Source: Ypsolopha sequella (lineage: Eukaryota > Arthropoda > Insecta > Lepidoptera > Ypsolophidae). From it: 64,000 nt of DNA. The stretch is from the NCBI GenBank assembly GCA_934047225.1, contig OW204010.1, positions 2,446,794 to 2,510,793 on the forward strand, read 5' to 3'. A program made the position numbers and the translations under genes. Within the stretch, counting starts at the first letter, position 1, and the number at the start of each line of letters is the position of its first letter. Of this stretch, positions 11,045 through 23,660 are shown piece by piece. The notes beneath the pieces were generated by a model. It was not told where the DNA came from and did not search any database. It saw nothing but the letters and a program-made list of their open reading frames with translations.

Positions 11045-11483
11045 CTGCGGGCCTATTATGTATCTCTAGTTGCCATCTGGACTGGGTGTCTATCATCAAA
11101 AACATAGATATACTATCGAATTACGATTGTCTAAGGATATGTTCGCACTTGAAGTGACGACACAGTTCGTAAATAGTTCAATACCCACTAAAAGCAATTT
11201 TGAAAGTTTAGTTTTTATCTATGTTTTTGACGATAGGCACCCTGTCCAGTTGGCAACCTAAGATACAGAATAGGGGGGCTGGACTGGGTGTCTATCATCA
11301 AAAACATAGATATACTATCGAATTCCGATTGTCTAAGGATATGTTCGCACTTGAAGTGACGACACAGTTCGTAAATAGTTCAATACCCACTAAAAGCAAT
11401 TTTGAAAGTTTAGTTTTTATCTATATTTTTGACAATAGGCACCCTGTCCAGTTGGCAACCTAAGATACAGAATAGGGGGGCTG
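11045..11483. mobile_element. TIR MITE with internal 202-bp tandem duplication
   Basis: The element has long inverted ends: GGGCCTATTATGTATC and TAGTTGCC...CTGGACTGGGTG on the left, CACCCTGTCCAG..GGCAACC...GATACAGAATAGG on the right. The body 11077-11278 is repeated as 11279-11480 with a few base changes. The repeat joins at CTGG, which occurs at the left end of the body and at the right end of the element, so the second copy lacks the outer left ~30 bp. A single inverted copy is at 26625-26870. Open frames across it are by-products of the repeat. Confidence 0.8.
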
Positions 11484-11830
11484 GTGTGTGTCACACTTGT
11501 ACACGTGGTTCTTCTTTTCGCAAGGGGTCAAGCATCTTTTACCGTACACGTCATACTCTTCATACTCGTAGGCGACCATCGGGTTACAGTAGTCCCATTC
11601 TCGATTGTTTGACGTTATGCACCACCCGTAGTCGAAGCCGAAGGCACCCGAAGGTAGCGCAGTTACTCAAGCAATGCTTATTTTGTGACGTGTAATATTT
11701 AGGAGCTTCTTGGCGTGTTGCCTTACACGCTTCTTGTTTGTTCTCCCATGTCACGACGCATAGGTTATTCAGCACGGCTTGGCTTGCCACTGTGTGTAAT
11801 GGCGATGCGAGAGTACTTGTAATCGATATT
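11463..11830 (-). pseudogene. Cysteine-rich secreted-type exon with frameshift
   Basis: On the - strand one frame encodes WENKQEACKATRQEAPKYY followed by CLSNCATFG, and the next frame then picks up GFDYGWCITSNNREWDYCNP, CLTPCEKK and YKC. The spacing of paired Cys with GFDYGWC...WDYC looks like a small secreted cysteine-rich domain, loosely reminiscent of fibronectin-II but not matching it. The frame change sits at 11638-11657, where TTCGG-containing 10-mers stand side by side, consistent with a 10-bp tandem duplication. The frame then runs into the MITE, which supplies the stop. The function and family are not recognised. It could be a pseudogene or a real exon with an assembly error. Confidence 0.4.
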
Positions 11831-12581
11831 AATTTCATTAGCAAATTTATTAGAAATGTTTGCACTTTTACGAGTGAATGAAATTTCAATATTTTCTGTT
11901 AAAATATCTTTTTAAATGGCTGAGAACAGCATTAAAAATGTTAATTTTAACATTTTGTTGTCTGGGATTCGGTCTCTGGGTAGTAAGTATACGAACGGTT
12001 CGTCAATGTGCTGTTAACGCGAATGAGAACACCGAGAACAACTGTGTCAAATTAAGCTAGTTTTCAATTATTTTGTGTACCTATCTCATAATCAAAAACA
12101 AATTAAAGTGAAAATCGTTAAAAATTTCGTTTGTTTCAGTCTGCAAACATTTTTTTTTTTCAATTTCATAAATAATCTACCATTTTATACCGTAAAGTTA
12201 TGCGCTTCATCGCACCAATCGATCTGAAATAAGTACTATTCGTTAGTTTTGTACTAATTTCGTTTAGATATGGTCAAAAACCCTTAATATTACGTAAAAT
12301 AAAAAAAACAATATATGCAAGTCATACAAAATTTATTAAAACACATAGATATAATAAAGCCGATTCTGAAGGCTTTAATTTTAGCTTTAGTGCTGTCAAA
12401 ACTAAATTTTCTTCATTTCAAAATAGTCCTTAAGAGTTAAAATTAGAAGCTAAATTTCTTTGTAGGTACTTACGTAGTTTTTAAGCTTCTTGGGTTAAGT
12501 ATAATTTTTTTTTGTTGGTTGAAAAATATTGCATAGGTATGGTATGCGCACTTGAAACTGCGTCACTAAACTTATGAAGAG

Positions 12582-13215
12582 CAGTGTTGCCGTTTTATAA
12601 TTTAGAAAAATGCCAAATTAACGCCGGAAAAATGCTAAAAAATGCTAAGTACAATTTTTAAAGTGCTAAATAAAATGCCAATTTAATTTAAAGTATTTAT
12701 GAAATCAAAAAACAAAATCTTAGTCTTCTATTTCGAAGAATACCTGAAGGACATCAACAGGTTTGTCTTGTTGTGACGTTGACGGGCCACTTTCATAAGC
12801 CATTACATGTTCTTTAATACCCTTAATGAGTTTCAGCAAGTTTTCTTCAAGCGTAACGTAGTACTAAGTACCTAATCTGTGATGTGACTGTGACTGACCG
12901 AACGACAATCGATCGACTAAACGAGAAATCCCCCTTGGGCCACGTTTAGAAATTACACCGAACCATCGCTCGAACGTACAAGGTGATATTTTTTAACGTT
13001 GCTCGGGATTTCCCCATAAACTGGTGCCATAGACGATAGTCCAAAATAACATATTTGTCTGGTTGTTATTATAAAATAACACTTTTAAACCTGTAGGTAG
13101 GCTTTGCAAACAAAAAATGCTAAAATAATGCAATATGCTAAGTTCAAATTTAACATGCTAATTAAGGTGAAAAAGTGCCAAATTTAGCATTAAAAATGCC
13201 AAAACGGCAACACTG
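12582..13215. mobile_element. hAT-type MITE (634 bp) with perfect 8-bp TSD
   Basis: The termini are CAGTGTTGCCGTTTT and its exact complement AAAACGGCAACACTG. It is flanked by ATGAAGAG at 12574-12581 and again at 13216-13223. The 8-bp duplication and CAGTG terminus are hAT hallmarks. Near both ends many AATGCTAA/AATGCCAA words recur, like subterminal transposase-binding repeats. No transposase ORF. Confidence 0.93.
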
Positions 13216-13232
13216 ATGAAGAGGGTTGCACA

Positions 13233-14601
13233 CTCGGACGAAGCATCAAATGGACTTGCTATTGGCGTGCACCCGTAAGGGACAGAAACAAAGTACATCC
13301 AAAAACAGAGTGACCAGGCTTAACAATTTTTTTACCCCGTTTTATTTAAGTTCTATAACTACTGTAATTTGAATTCGTAGTTAAAATGTATTTTAACGAG
13401 TAACTAGGTATGATTATTTATTACTTTTATTTTATTGTTAGGCAGACTTTTATATCATTCTGACATCACCCAGGGAAAACTCATGTTAACATTAAATAAA
13501 ACAAGTTTAATTGTAAAATAATTTATTGTCCTTTAAATAAAATAAAACATCTGATTTATACATTTTGGTCCAGTAGGTATTGCATTCTTTTGTCACGATT
13601 TTTGGATTGGCCTCATAGTAATAGTTTTTCCTATAGATGGTTACTATCGCCAGTTTACGGTTTCCGCAACATCATCTAACATGCACCTTTATCCTTTAAA
13701 CAGTGTATATTACTAGACACAATAGACGAATATACTTACATGTATATGTAACGTAGGAACTGAGAATTCATAGAGGTAAGTCATATTTTCTGTGTTTTCC
13801 GAAAAAACGCTTTTTCAAAATGTTTTGAGCACAGCTTAGTGTGTTTATGTGGTTCCCAATTTTGTCGCCTTGTTGACAGAATCCATTTTCTTTTCACTGC
13901 CGAATCTTTTGGAAACCTAAAAATAAAATAATAAAATGAAATAAAGTTTTAATAAATTTACCGAAACAGAGATTAATTTCCCCAATTTTGGAAATGGTAT
14001 CCCTTAAATACGTATAACACGACCGAATTTTATACACCATGAAACGTGATGAAACATGGCCAACTTCTATGAGACTTCACGCACCTACTGAACATAGTAG
14101 CATAATATAGCCTAAAAAAATATACTTTAAATACGAACTTTAGATTCAAAATTAATATTTCAACGCCCTAAAACAAAGAAAAGCATGCATTGTATCCTAC
14201 TGTGAGTTTATTTGATTAAAATATTTGTCAAAATATAGCACTTACGAGTGAAATGTAATATCTTCATATTTCCGCTCACTACGGCTTTTACATCCCAAAA
14301 CACAACAATGTACCATATCCTCAGTGTTCTTTGCGTAGTTATCACGAAATAATTTGCGTTCCAAACACTTTTTAACAACGGATCACAAAATTATCTAATA
14401 AAATCAAATCACATGAAGCGGTTTGTTGTTGGTATGTTGGGCAAAACTGCTAGTTTGCCCAACAATAAAAGGCGAGACACAGATAAGGACAGAAAATTTT
14501 GTCTTCATCTCCTTCACTCTTAGCTGTCAAACTATTTGTCTATCCTGCTTGCTCTTGGTATTGTTATTCGCGTGTCAAGTCCATTTGATGCTTCGTCCGA
14601 G
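13233..14601. mobile_element. 1.37-kb element with ~26-bp terminal inverted repeats
   Basis: CTCGGACGAAGCATCAAATG, followed by GACTTG at 13233-13258, recurs inverted at 14576-14601. No transposase ORF lies between. A short perfect snapback (TTGGGCAAAACTGCTAGTTT then GCCCAA) lies near 14438-14465. A target duplication is not clear, so borders could extend a few bases (a GTTGCAC-like phrase sits just outside both ends). Confidence 0.65.
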
Positions 14602-15239
14602 GTTGCACATTTGCTGATTGTTGACGAGGTTATTTGGCAGCCGCAAGCCGCATTGTGTTCTGAAATTAACAAAAGAGTACCATGAACGTATAGGTACATA
14701 CTTACTAGGTAATTGGTTTAGTAAATTAGGCTTACTAAATGAACGAACAATACGAAAATAAACGAACAATACCATTAAACTTTAAATAAGAAAAATAATA
14801 TCGAGTGTGTGCTTTGAATAAGTCAAAGAGTGTGTGTAATAAAAAAAATCTATATTTTTGTTGACGTACTTTCTACGTTTTGATTTCGGTGCGGATGACG
14901 TAGGCAACTATGGTCTACGTCATCAAACTACCAACTTGAGTATTCTGACAGCTACTCCTATACTTATCATTGTCTATCTCATTAAAGTTCATTGAGAAAG
15001 AAGAGTACAGCCTGCCTGTCGTAAGGTTGTGAATCGAGGGCTTTTTTCATGTGCTTAGGACATCCAAATAATTCTGAGCTATTTGATAACAGAATCACTG
15101 ATAAGGGCTCATAATACTCAACATTGAATTATATTTTGACTTAATACTTTATGATTAAAAGTGTGCATAAGAATTTCTGATTAGCTATCAAGAAATATGA
15201 CCGATAATTTGATCAAGATTTCCTGTTTGTTAATGAAAA

Positions 15240-15341
15240 CTCGGGGTGTGAACTTGAACGTCCCTTTCGAATGACGTGAGGACGGTGGTGGCGCCGCGAC
15301 GGCGGGCGCGCGTACTAACTTCTAGACAGTAGAGTTTAGTC
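15240..15341 (+). promoter_or_regulatory. GC-rich upstream region of the SIK-type kinase gene
   Basis: A CpG-rich island (GGCGCCGCGACGGCGGGCGC) in otherwise AT-rich DNA lies about 70 bp upstream of the kinase start codon once the hAT insertion is discounted. It probably holds the promoter or start of the 5' UTR. I see no clear TATA box or initiator. Confidence 0.45.
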
Positions 15342-16067
15342 CAGTGATGCCAGGTCTACTGATTTTTCAGGAGATTTACTGATTTTCGCTTAATTCTACT
15401 GATCTACTGATTTCAACTGAAATTCTACTGATTTTTTTCTAATATATAGCTATACTTTGTAAAATTAACAAATTTATCGTATGCCATGTGTCGCGTATTG
15501 TCGTATTCTAGCAAATTTTTGTTTTTGTGGGCGCAGTATAGTTGCTACACACACACACACATCGAATTTCGTTTCATCAACTGTTCGATATATGGCACTA
15601 GGTATGTCACAATTTATCTAGTATAGTAGCGACATCAAAAATAATAAGTCGAACTACTAGGTACCGGCGAAAATAATAAGTTTTACGCGGGCTTTGTTCT
15701 AATGTATGGAGTGAGCAATCTATCCTTCCTTTATTTATCTATGCTTTAACTTATCCTTATTACTTCAAACTAGATCAAACGTGTTCTAAGAAAAAATCTA
15801 ACTAAAATAGAGTTTTGTTTGTTATTATCCACAGAAGTAATTTCGGGAGTGCTACACACTAAAAATCTATTAAAAAATGCAAATTGCTTTGACTTCGACG
15901 TAAGCCCTGAAATCAAGGAATATAATACTCCCCTGAAATGTTAAGCAGACATAATAATAAAATGTGTAAAAAATGAGTCTACTGATATTTTTTTTTATTT
16001 CCATAGACATCTCCCGATTTTTCTAGTCGCGTCTACCGATTTTCTTAAAATTGACCTGGCAACACTG
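15342..16067. mobile_element. hAT-type MITE (726 bp) in the kinase 5' region
   Basis: Ends CAGTGATGCCAGGTC and GACCTGGCAACACTG (14 of 15 match), flanked by a perfect 8-bp duplication GTTTAGTC at 15334-15341 and 16068-16075. CTACTGATTT words recur many times near the left end and are echoed in degenerate form at the right. It separates the GC-rich region from the last 65 bp before the kinase ATG, so transcripts may cross it or start within it. Confidence 0.94.
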
Positions 16068-16096
16068 GTTTAGTCGCTCGGCAAAAACGTAGGTAA

Positions 16097-17429
<1,333 letters not shown>

Positions 17430-17815
17430 TTTTTAAATTTTTCTGTCTGCTAGTTTTGGAGATAAGGGGGAGACATACATTTTTTATGGTTTTTCAAAGA
17501 TATTTCGAAAAAGATGCAATTAATTATAAAAAATTATATATTTTTACAATCAGCTTTGTAATAGGTACCTACAATTTGATACCCATAAGTATTGTATTTT
17601 TAGGATAATGTTTTTTATTTTCTCACTTTTGTTTTGGAAATATTTTGAATAATTTCAAATTTTTATTATTATTTTTTACACTGGGATATGTAGGCAAATT
17701 CATGTCTTTATCTTTAACGGTGCTAAAGTTATGAGCCTGTGACATACAGACGGACAACGGAGTTTCACCATAAAGGTTCCTTTTGTACCTTTTAGGTACT
17801 ACTGAACCCTAAAAA
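17430..17815. repeat. Dispersed repeat with 'AACGGAGT...TACCTTTTAGGTACTA' end
   Basis: Shared phrases (ACAATCAGCT, ACAATTTGATACCCA, CGGACAACGGAGT, GTACCTTTTAGGTACTAC) recur at about 22285-22545, 26096-26475 and, inverted and partial, 34640-35100; fragments occur at 20160-20300, 21085-21225 and 51510-51610. This is a high-copy family I recognise from lepidopteran genomes. It is non-coding here. Confidence 0.7.
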
Positions 17816-18742
17816 AGGCCATATGAGGGTCAGACTTACACATAAAGTGTTTTGTAGCATCACACAATTCGCATAGATTAAAATATGTTAAGGTGTGTTA
17901 ATTCGAAAACCATTTCGAGATTTAGGTTTAATAAGCCGTATTTTAGAACTTTTGTTCTGAAAAACCTTATGATGATGAATATTTTACGAAAAAGCTTGCA
18001 ACTTTCATTTGACCTTCGTGTGACGTCACTTGACTGAAGGCTGTATAGAAATGTGTCGCTTGCCATCAAGTTAAAAAATATTACTGTCAGAGTCACAGAA
18101 CAGAACATGAAGTCCATGTCTGGGTCACAGTATAAATATAACTGAACGCAGTAAGTGTTGCTGTCTTGTTACGAAATCCCAGATTGATCGGTTAATTTTA
18201 TTTGTTATGAAGTAACGCATTATTAAAATAAATATAATTTTTGATGACAACAATTTCTGTGATGGATTAATATTGACAATCATACATGAGAGATACCAAA
18301 TATAATTATGTATGTATGTATGTATGAATTGTTGTGTGTTTGTCCGACCATAACTCGAGTATCGTTGATTGGAACGACATGAAATTTGAATTTTTAAGTT
18401 CGAGCCAAATCGGTCAAGATCGAATCGCGAGTTCATATTTCGTGGCGAACGACTAGTTTATTTGCCTTTTAAAATTTAATAACCGAGATGGTAGGGCGTT
18501 AAATTTCAGCCAAATATACGTCACGTGATTAATAGGCACCTCTTGTGACTGACAAAGTACAGTTTAGGGCTTTTTTTGCAGGCGTTGGTAACACTCAATA
18601 TAGTTTCGTTGTTGTTGTTGTTTGATTTTTTATTGCCAGATGTAGCAATATAGTACTCTGTGGATGACAGATTTTTTTTTTTACAAGCAAGGCAAAAGTC
18701 CGCATTCAGTATCAGGCCTAAAATGAGTCATGTGACGTAACA
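17816..18742. other. Unassigned AT-rich stretch
   Basis: No gene. There is a short TATG microsatellite at about 18308-18326 and otherwise nothing I can name. Confidence 0.5.
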
Positions 18743-18814
18743 TCCGGAAAGGTAAAACTGTACATTACGGGACGGAGCGTAGGAGAGGAGGAGGGGTGGG
18801 GGGAGGGGGGGGAG

Positions 18815-19105
18815 GGGAAGGGCTACCCCCTGGTACCCTCCCCTTTTGTAGCAAACCCATGGTTTTCGAGATATTCATGGTTGAAGTTTGAGGTTATGTA
18901 TGTGATAACACCTCGATGGAGGGGTGAGCGGGGGGGGATATTAATGAGAATTGCAGGGGGAGGGGAAGGGCTACCCCCTGGTACCCCTCCCCTTTGTAGC
19001 AAACCCATGGTTTTTGAGATATTCATGGTTGAAGTTTGAGGTTATGTATGTGATAATACCTCGATAGAAGGGTGAGCGGGGGGATATTAATGAGAAGAGA
19101 GCAAG
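18815..19105 (+). repeat. 148-bp tandem duplication, G-rich
   Basis: Two copies, each with a purine-rich GGGGGAGGGGAAGGG run, GTAGCAAACCCATGGTTTT and a GATATTAATGAGAA end. A fragment of the unit (TCTATCGAGGTATTTT) recurs inverted near 19158. The G-runs could form quadruplexes. Confidence 0.85.
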
Positions 19106-19220
19106 CGGATAATACTTTGCGGGTTCGTCCATCAATTTGATTCCTCCCCCCTCCCCTTCTATCGAGGTATTTTGGACTGTTTGAACCTATCAGTACAGAA
19201 GTCACCTATTTTGACACAAA

Positions 19221-19435
19221 TTCCTTTCTGCATCGGCTCCGGCGCTGCGGGAAGTGCAGCCCCTTCGCCCTTGCGTAACAAAGCATAGGCACCCATGCTC
19301 ACCTCCGCAGCTTCGGCTTGCTGGTCACCTTCGGTGACCAGCCTCAGCCGCTTCGGCTCGCACGGTTGCCTATGCTTTATTACTGCGGGCGGGGGCTGCC
19401 CTCCCTCCGCGCCTTCGGCTTTTCATATACACTCT
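19221..19435. repeat. GC-rich foldback with CTTCGG-capped hairpins
   Basis: The two halves pair over about 100 bp with mismatches; AAAGCATAGGCA on the left matches TGCCTATGCTTT on the right. The tip is the perfect hairpin GCTGGTCACC-TTC-GGTGACCAGC. Four CTTCGG words sit at local hairpin tips, the DNA form of the stable C(UUCG)G tetraloop. It is strikingly GC-rich for this window. Confidence 0.75.
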
Positions 19436-20041
19436 AGGGGTAGTAGCCACAAGACTGTATAGAATCGGGGTGCACTAAGTCGGTTTTTGAACAGTTTAAC
19501 CTACCAGTACAGAAGTCGATTTTTAGCCATGGTAGTCACACGTGTTAGTTAGACAGGAGTACGTAAAACGATCTCGACCGCAAAAGCAACAAACGACAAC
19601 TAATCAACGCGAAACGTCACTAAAACAAAATGGCGTCGTTTTGCGTTTCGTTTTAGCACAGCAGAAACACAATTTTTCTTTTTAAATGTCGTTAAATTAA
19701 TAATCTTTATAATGATTTTCACGTTAATATACAAAATTTTAAGTTTGCAATACAAACCAAAACATATTGAATGTGAATTACAACATAATTACGGTAAAAC
19801 TCGTCACATGTGGTTGTATGGACTTAACCTTTGCATAACGAAACGCAATTGACATGTCAAAAGTGATGGTTGTAAGTCAAAACGAAAATTTTATTGTCAA
19901 CTTTTAATAATTTATTTCTCGAAAACTACGCCTTTGCTACAAAAAAGAATTCGGTGAAAGACTTCTTATATCATCTACTTTCTGTAAAAAAATTACGAAA
20001 GCCCAGACTAGCGTCCCGTAATGTACAGTTTATCCTCCGGA

Positions 20042-21238
20042 AATTCTTTAAAAAATCATAAATAAATAATGACTAATTTAAATACCATAATATTGAAAAC
20101 TTTGATCTAAAAGCGCGTAAATTCTCTAAAAAAAAATTAAAAAAAAATACTTTTTTTAATTAAGCTACGCGAATTTGGGTACAAGACGAGAACGGAACCC
20201 TAAAGTGAAGTAAATAATAATTGTAGGTACATAAATGCCATAGCATCATCACAGAAATAAAGATTTCTCTACCACTACACAATACGTATACGGAACCCTA
20301 AAAATATTATGGTAAATAATAAAAATAAAGATGCCATAGCAACATTCAATTTAAAAAAAAACAGCTAAAATTGTATCTCCTTGCAAACAATTTGTGGCTC
20401 CCGTTGAGTATGGAACCCAATATCTTAACTTCTATATTTTTCCTGTAATCTTAAGAGCGCACCGAGCTTTTTACACAGTCAAACACATTTTTATAACCCT
20501 TGTTTGAAGTAGTAAACAATCATATTAAAATGTAGGGAAATATATTGGTACTATTGGGTATATTTACTAGACTGTATACACGATGGAAACACATTTCAAT
20601 AAAGTTGGCTCGATAGAATAAATTCGCAAAGTTACCTCTTTTTGGGTATTTTTTTTTTCTCTATTTCCCTACTCTTTTATAAAAATAAGTAATTTGATTA
20701 TGATTCATTTACTAAAATAAAGTTCATAGATGACTGGAGCGTTTATACACAACAGTTTTTTTATTTAAGAACAATATAACGAAAATAACAACGAAAAAGT
20801 GCAAAAGTGGTTATTATCTTTACTCTTTATACGTAAAGAAAAAGACAGAGACAAAGGCAAACGCTCGGTGCGCCCTTAATGGGATCACCTACTAGTGCGA
20901 TCTTTTCCATATTTTTTGGTTTTCTTGTCACGGAGATAAGGGGGGGGGACATGATAATGTTAAAAATGCTACACTTTCGAGTTTTTTTTTTGTGCTTACT
21001 CCTTCAGTTATTACATTTCCCAGTTCTCGGAACCAGCTCTGGCGTCCCTTTGGGGATCCATGTCGTGGCGATGTATTTATTTTTAGGGTTTCGTAGTACC
21101 AAAAAGGTACAACTTCACAGTGAGATTCCGTTGTCTGTTCGTCCGTATGTCACAACCTTATAACTTAAGTACTGTTAAAGATAAAGATTTGAAATCTGGC
21201 ACAAAAATAGCATTTACTTACCCATGGGTCATTCCATG
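20042..21238. other. Unassigned stretch with dispersed-repeat fragments
   Basis: No gene. GGAACCCTAAA-type repeat fragments are near 20190 and 20290, and a fragment of the 17430 family is near 21085-21225. Confidence 0.5.
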
Positions 21239-22122
21239 GTGGCGGTCGGGACAGTTTTACTCCATTTTTCGACATACTTATATCTGTAGATCTATAATTA
21301 TACTCTTTTTACATAATATAAATATACAGAATAGTAGATAAATAATAGTGTATGGACATCATTTAGTAAAATACTAACATTTTGGCATTTTATCATATTA
21401 AATCCCTCCTTGAAAAAACGCGGCGTACGGGACAGGCACGCGCCCACCCTTTTCAAATTTGTGCAAACAAGTGTTATACTCAGCCTTTCTGGTCGTAGTA
21501 CAGCTTTGTATATTTTTATATAGATGTCTAGATAGTTGGTCTAAATAACTAGATAAAACATACAGTAATTTGTAAAAGGAATGTCTAGATATAAATTTTT
21601 GAAAAGTGCGGCGGTTGGGACAAGGATTCGTGGCGGTCGGGACGAGTACCAAAATCATGATATTTTACAAGATCAAATAATTGTTTTATTACTCAAGCAA
21701 CATAATTAAGTAATAACAATCACAACATAATAAGAGATCAACATTAAAAAGGTATTAATTAGACTTTTTATGGACAGAACGGAACCTGTGAATTTGTTAT
21801 AAGTATTCATGGTTTTAAAAAACGATGTCATGAATATTACTTATATTTTCTCAAAAACGTCAATGTTCTCATTAAATTCGTAATACGAGTATATACGATT
21901 TACGTATTATTTACGATTCATTTTTCACCTCTCATACTGGTGGCGGTCGGGACCAAACTTTGATTCCCCACAAAATATTATAACTAACGCCTTGCTGCTC
22001 GCAAATATGCCTGAAGGGTAGCTGCCCAGTGCCTTCTTACTTCTACAAGTCATTTACGTTACAGTTCTAATACTTTTAGGTTAGGAAAACTAAACGTCTA
22101 TTTTTCCGTGGCGGTCGGGACA
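21239..22122 (+). repeat. Five spaced copies of a 14-bp GC-rich word
   Basis: GTGGCGGTCGGGAC occurs exactly at 21239, 21630, 21940 and 22109, with a near copy (GCGGCGGTTGGGAC) at 21608. The intervening DNA is AT-rich and unrelated between copies. All are in the same orientation. The role is unknown. Confidence 0.85.
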
Positions 22123-22572
22123 TAAGGCATACCTAACTTTGAGGCGTTATAAATTGGTAATTTACCTACATATTGCAATTTTCTGTTCGCCAAGTAAAAG
22201 CATAAATCCTTACGTGAAATCTCGTTCCCAAAACACGCCGTGTCGTAAACAAAATAGACGCAAACAGTGCAAGTAAAGCCAAACTATGTATTTTTACAAT
22301 CAGCTCTTTAAAACCTACAATTTGATACCCAAATTGATTTTTTATGTTTTAAAATATTTGTTTGTTTGTTTAATTACTTTTATTTTTATATTTGTCATTT
22401 TGTGTTCAACTTTTTTTAATTCGCTATAGTTTTCGTGTAATTGGCCAGTTTTGACCTATAATCGACATTTTTTATATTTTTCGGTCCATCGTTTACGATT
22501 TTTTTGTGGTTTTTCAAAGATTTCTCGAAATCAGTGCCAGTAAATAAAGTTTAAATATATGTGAAAATAAAA

Positions 22573-23435
22573 TGTTATAGGTATCGAAAAGGGATCTATT
22601 TTGCTTTGACAAGTGTCTGATTCTAAAGGATCTTGTCGGTTTGATTTAGAAATTATTTTATTTGAAGATTTCTGTGGAATTATTTAGGAAAACTCGCAAT
22701 ATATTCAAGAAATGTAATGACAAAATAAATTTTACAATTTTAACAAGTAAAAGGTTTTTAATTTGTGCACAATGGAAAGGTACCACCTGTTCACGATGCT
22801 GATCACAAAGTTCTGCCTCCAAAAATGTGCGTTTGGAGTAAAGGAAGTCTGCCTTCGCGGCAGCGAGCTACGTTCCTATTGGTTGCTTGCAAAAATACCA
22901 CTTCCCTTCCTCCAAAAACATTACAAAAACAATAAGTTGGCCAATTAACTTAAACCTAACCCTACCTGTGGAATGGAGACAATTATCATTTTATTAACAA
23001 GGCTTTGTACATAGAAATTAGCAATGTTATGAAAATAATTGAAACTCACTGACTCGAATACAAACATGGCGGTTGTATAAACCGGAAACACATTTTATAG
23101 ACTTGAAAACTTTGATCACATAAATTATCCAAAATTACATGTGTAACTAAATTAAAATCTAAGACGTAACTCGAGTAAATTAACATTATCTTAGGCATTA
23201 ATAATTAGAAATAAATAAGGAAAGTTTCTTAATCAAAATCTAACAACATTCCAAGAATAATTTTAAAGCTTCCAGGTTAAATTATTCATAATTTCAAATA
23301 CTAAAAATCATAAAAACTAAACATAACAATAAACCACACTGATTCTTAATTTAAATCAATAATTAACTGCAGAAAAGAATCTTTACCAATGTTACATCAC
23401 CGGATGTTTACATCTAGAAATTATTTGCTCCGACA
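22573..23435 (-). repeat. LTR (3' with respect to gag)
   Basis: 863 bp, TGTTATAGG to CTCCGACA. By eye identical to 25233-26095. The 61-codon frames found in both LTRs start inside the repeat and resemble no protein I know. Confidence 0.92.
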
Positions 23436-23660
23436 CGGCCATTCTGCAAGGTGGTGTGTGCCCAGCGCCACTATGGTTTTCTCAGTCTAAAAATTACCTT
23501 TTTCAGTTATCTGATGTCCTTACCCAACGGGTTTGCTTAGGGAAAGTAGCCCAACTTATGAGAATAATATTTCAAAGTTTGAAACGGCATACATTCAAGG
23601 GTATGTAAATTGTTACAATGTAGGATTCTAGACCAAAACAGTTACATTAGTGATTAAGGA

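Larger units (their letters stand above)
18743..20041. mobile_element. 1.3-kb TIR element with nested tandem and hairpin DNA
   Basis: Ends are inverted repeats of about 30 bp (TCCGGAAAGGTAAAACTGTA against TCCGGAGGATAAACTGTACA, both continuing to CATTACGGGACG). Inside are a 148-bp tandem duplication (about 18815-19105, with GGCTACCCCC at 18821 and 18969) and a GC-rich foldback (19221-19435). No transposase ORF. No clear target duplication. Confidence 0.7.

Noticed and set aside
11070..11695. Tandem 63-88-codon frames as a gene duplication
   Set aside because: They lie within a MITE whose body is tandemly duplicated; the frames follow the repeat.
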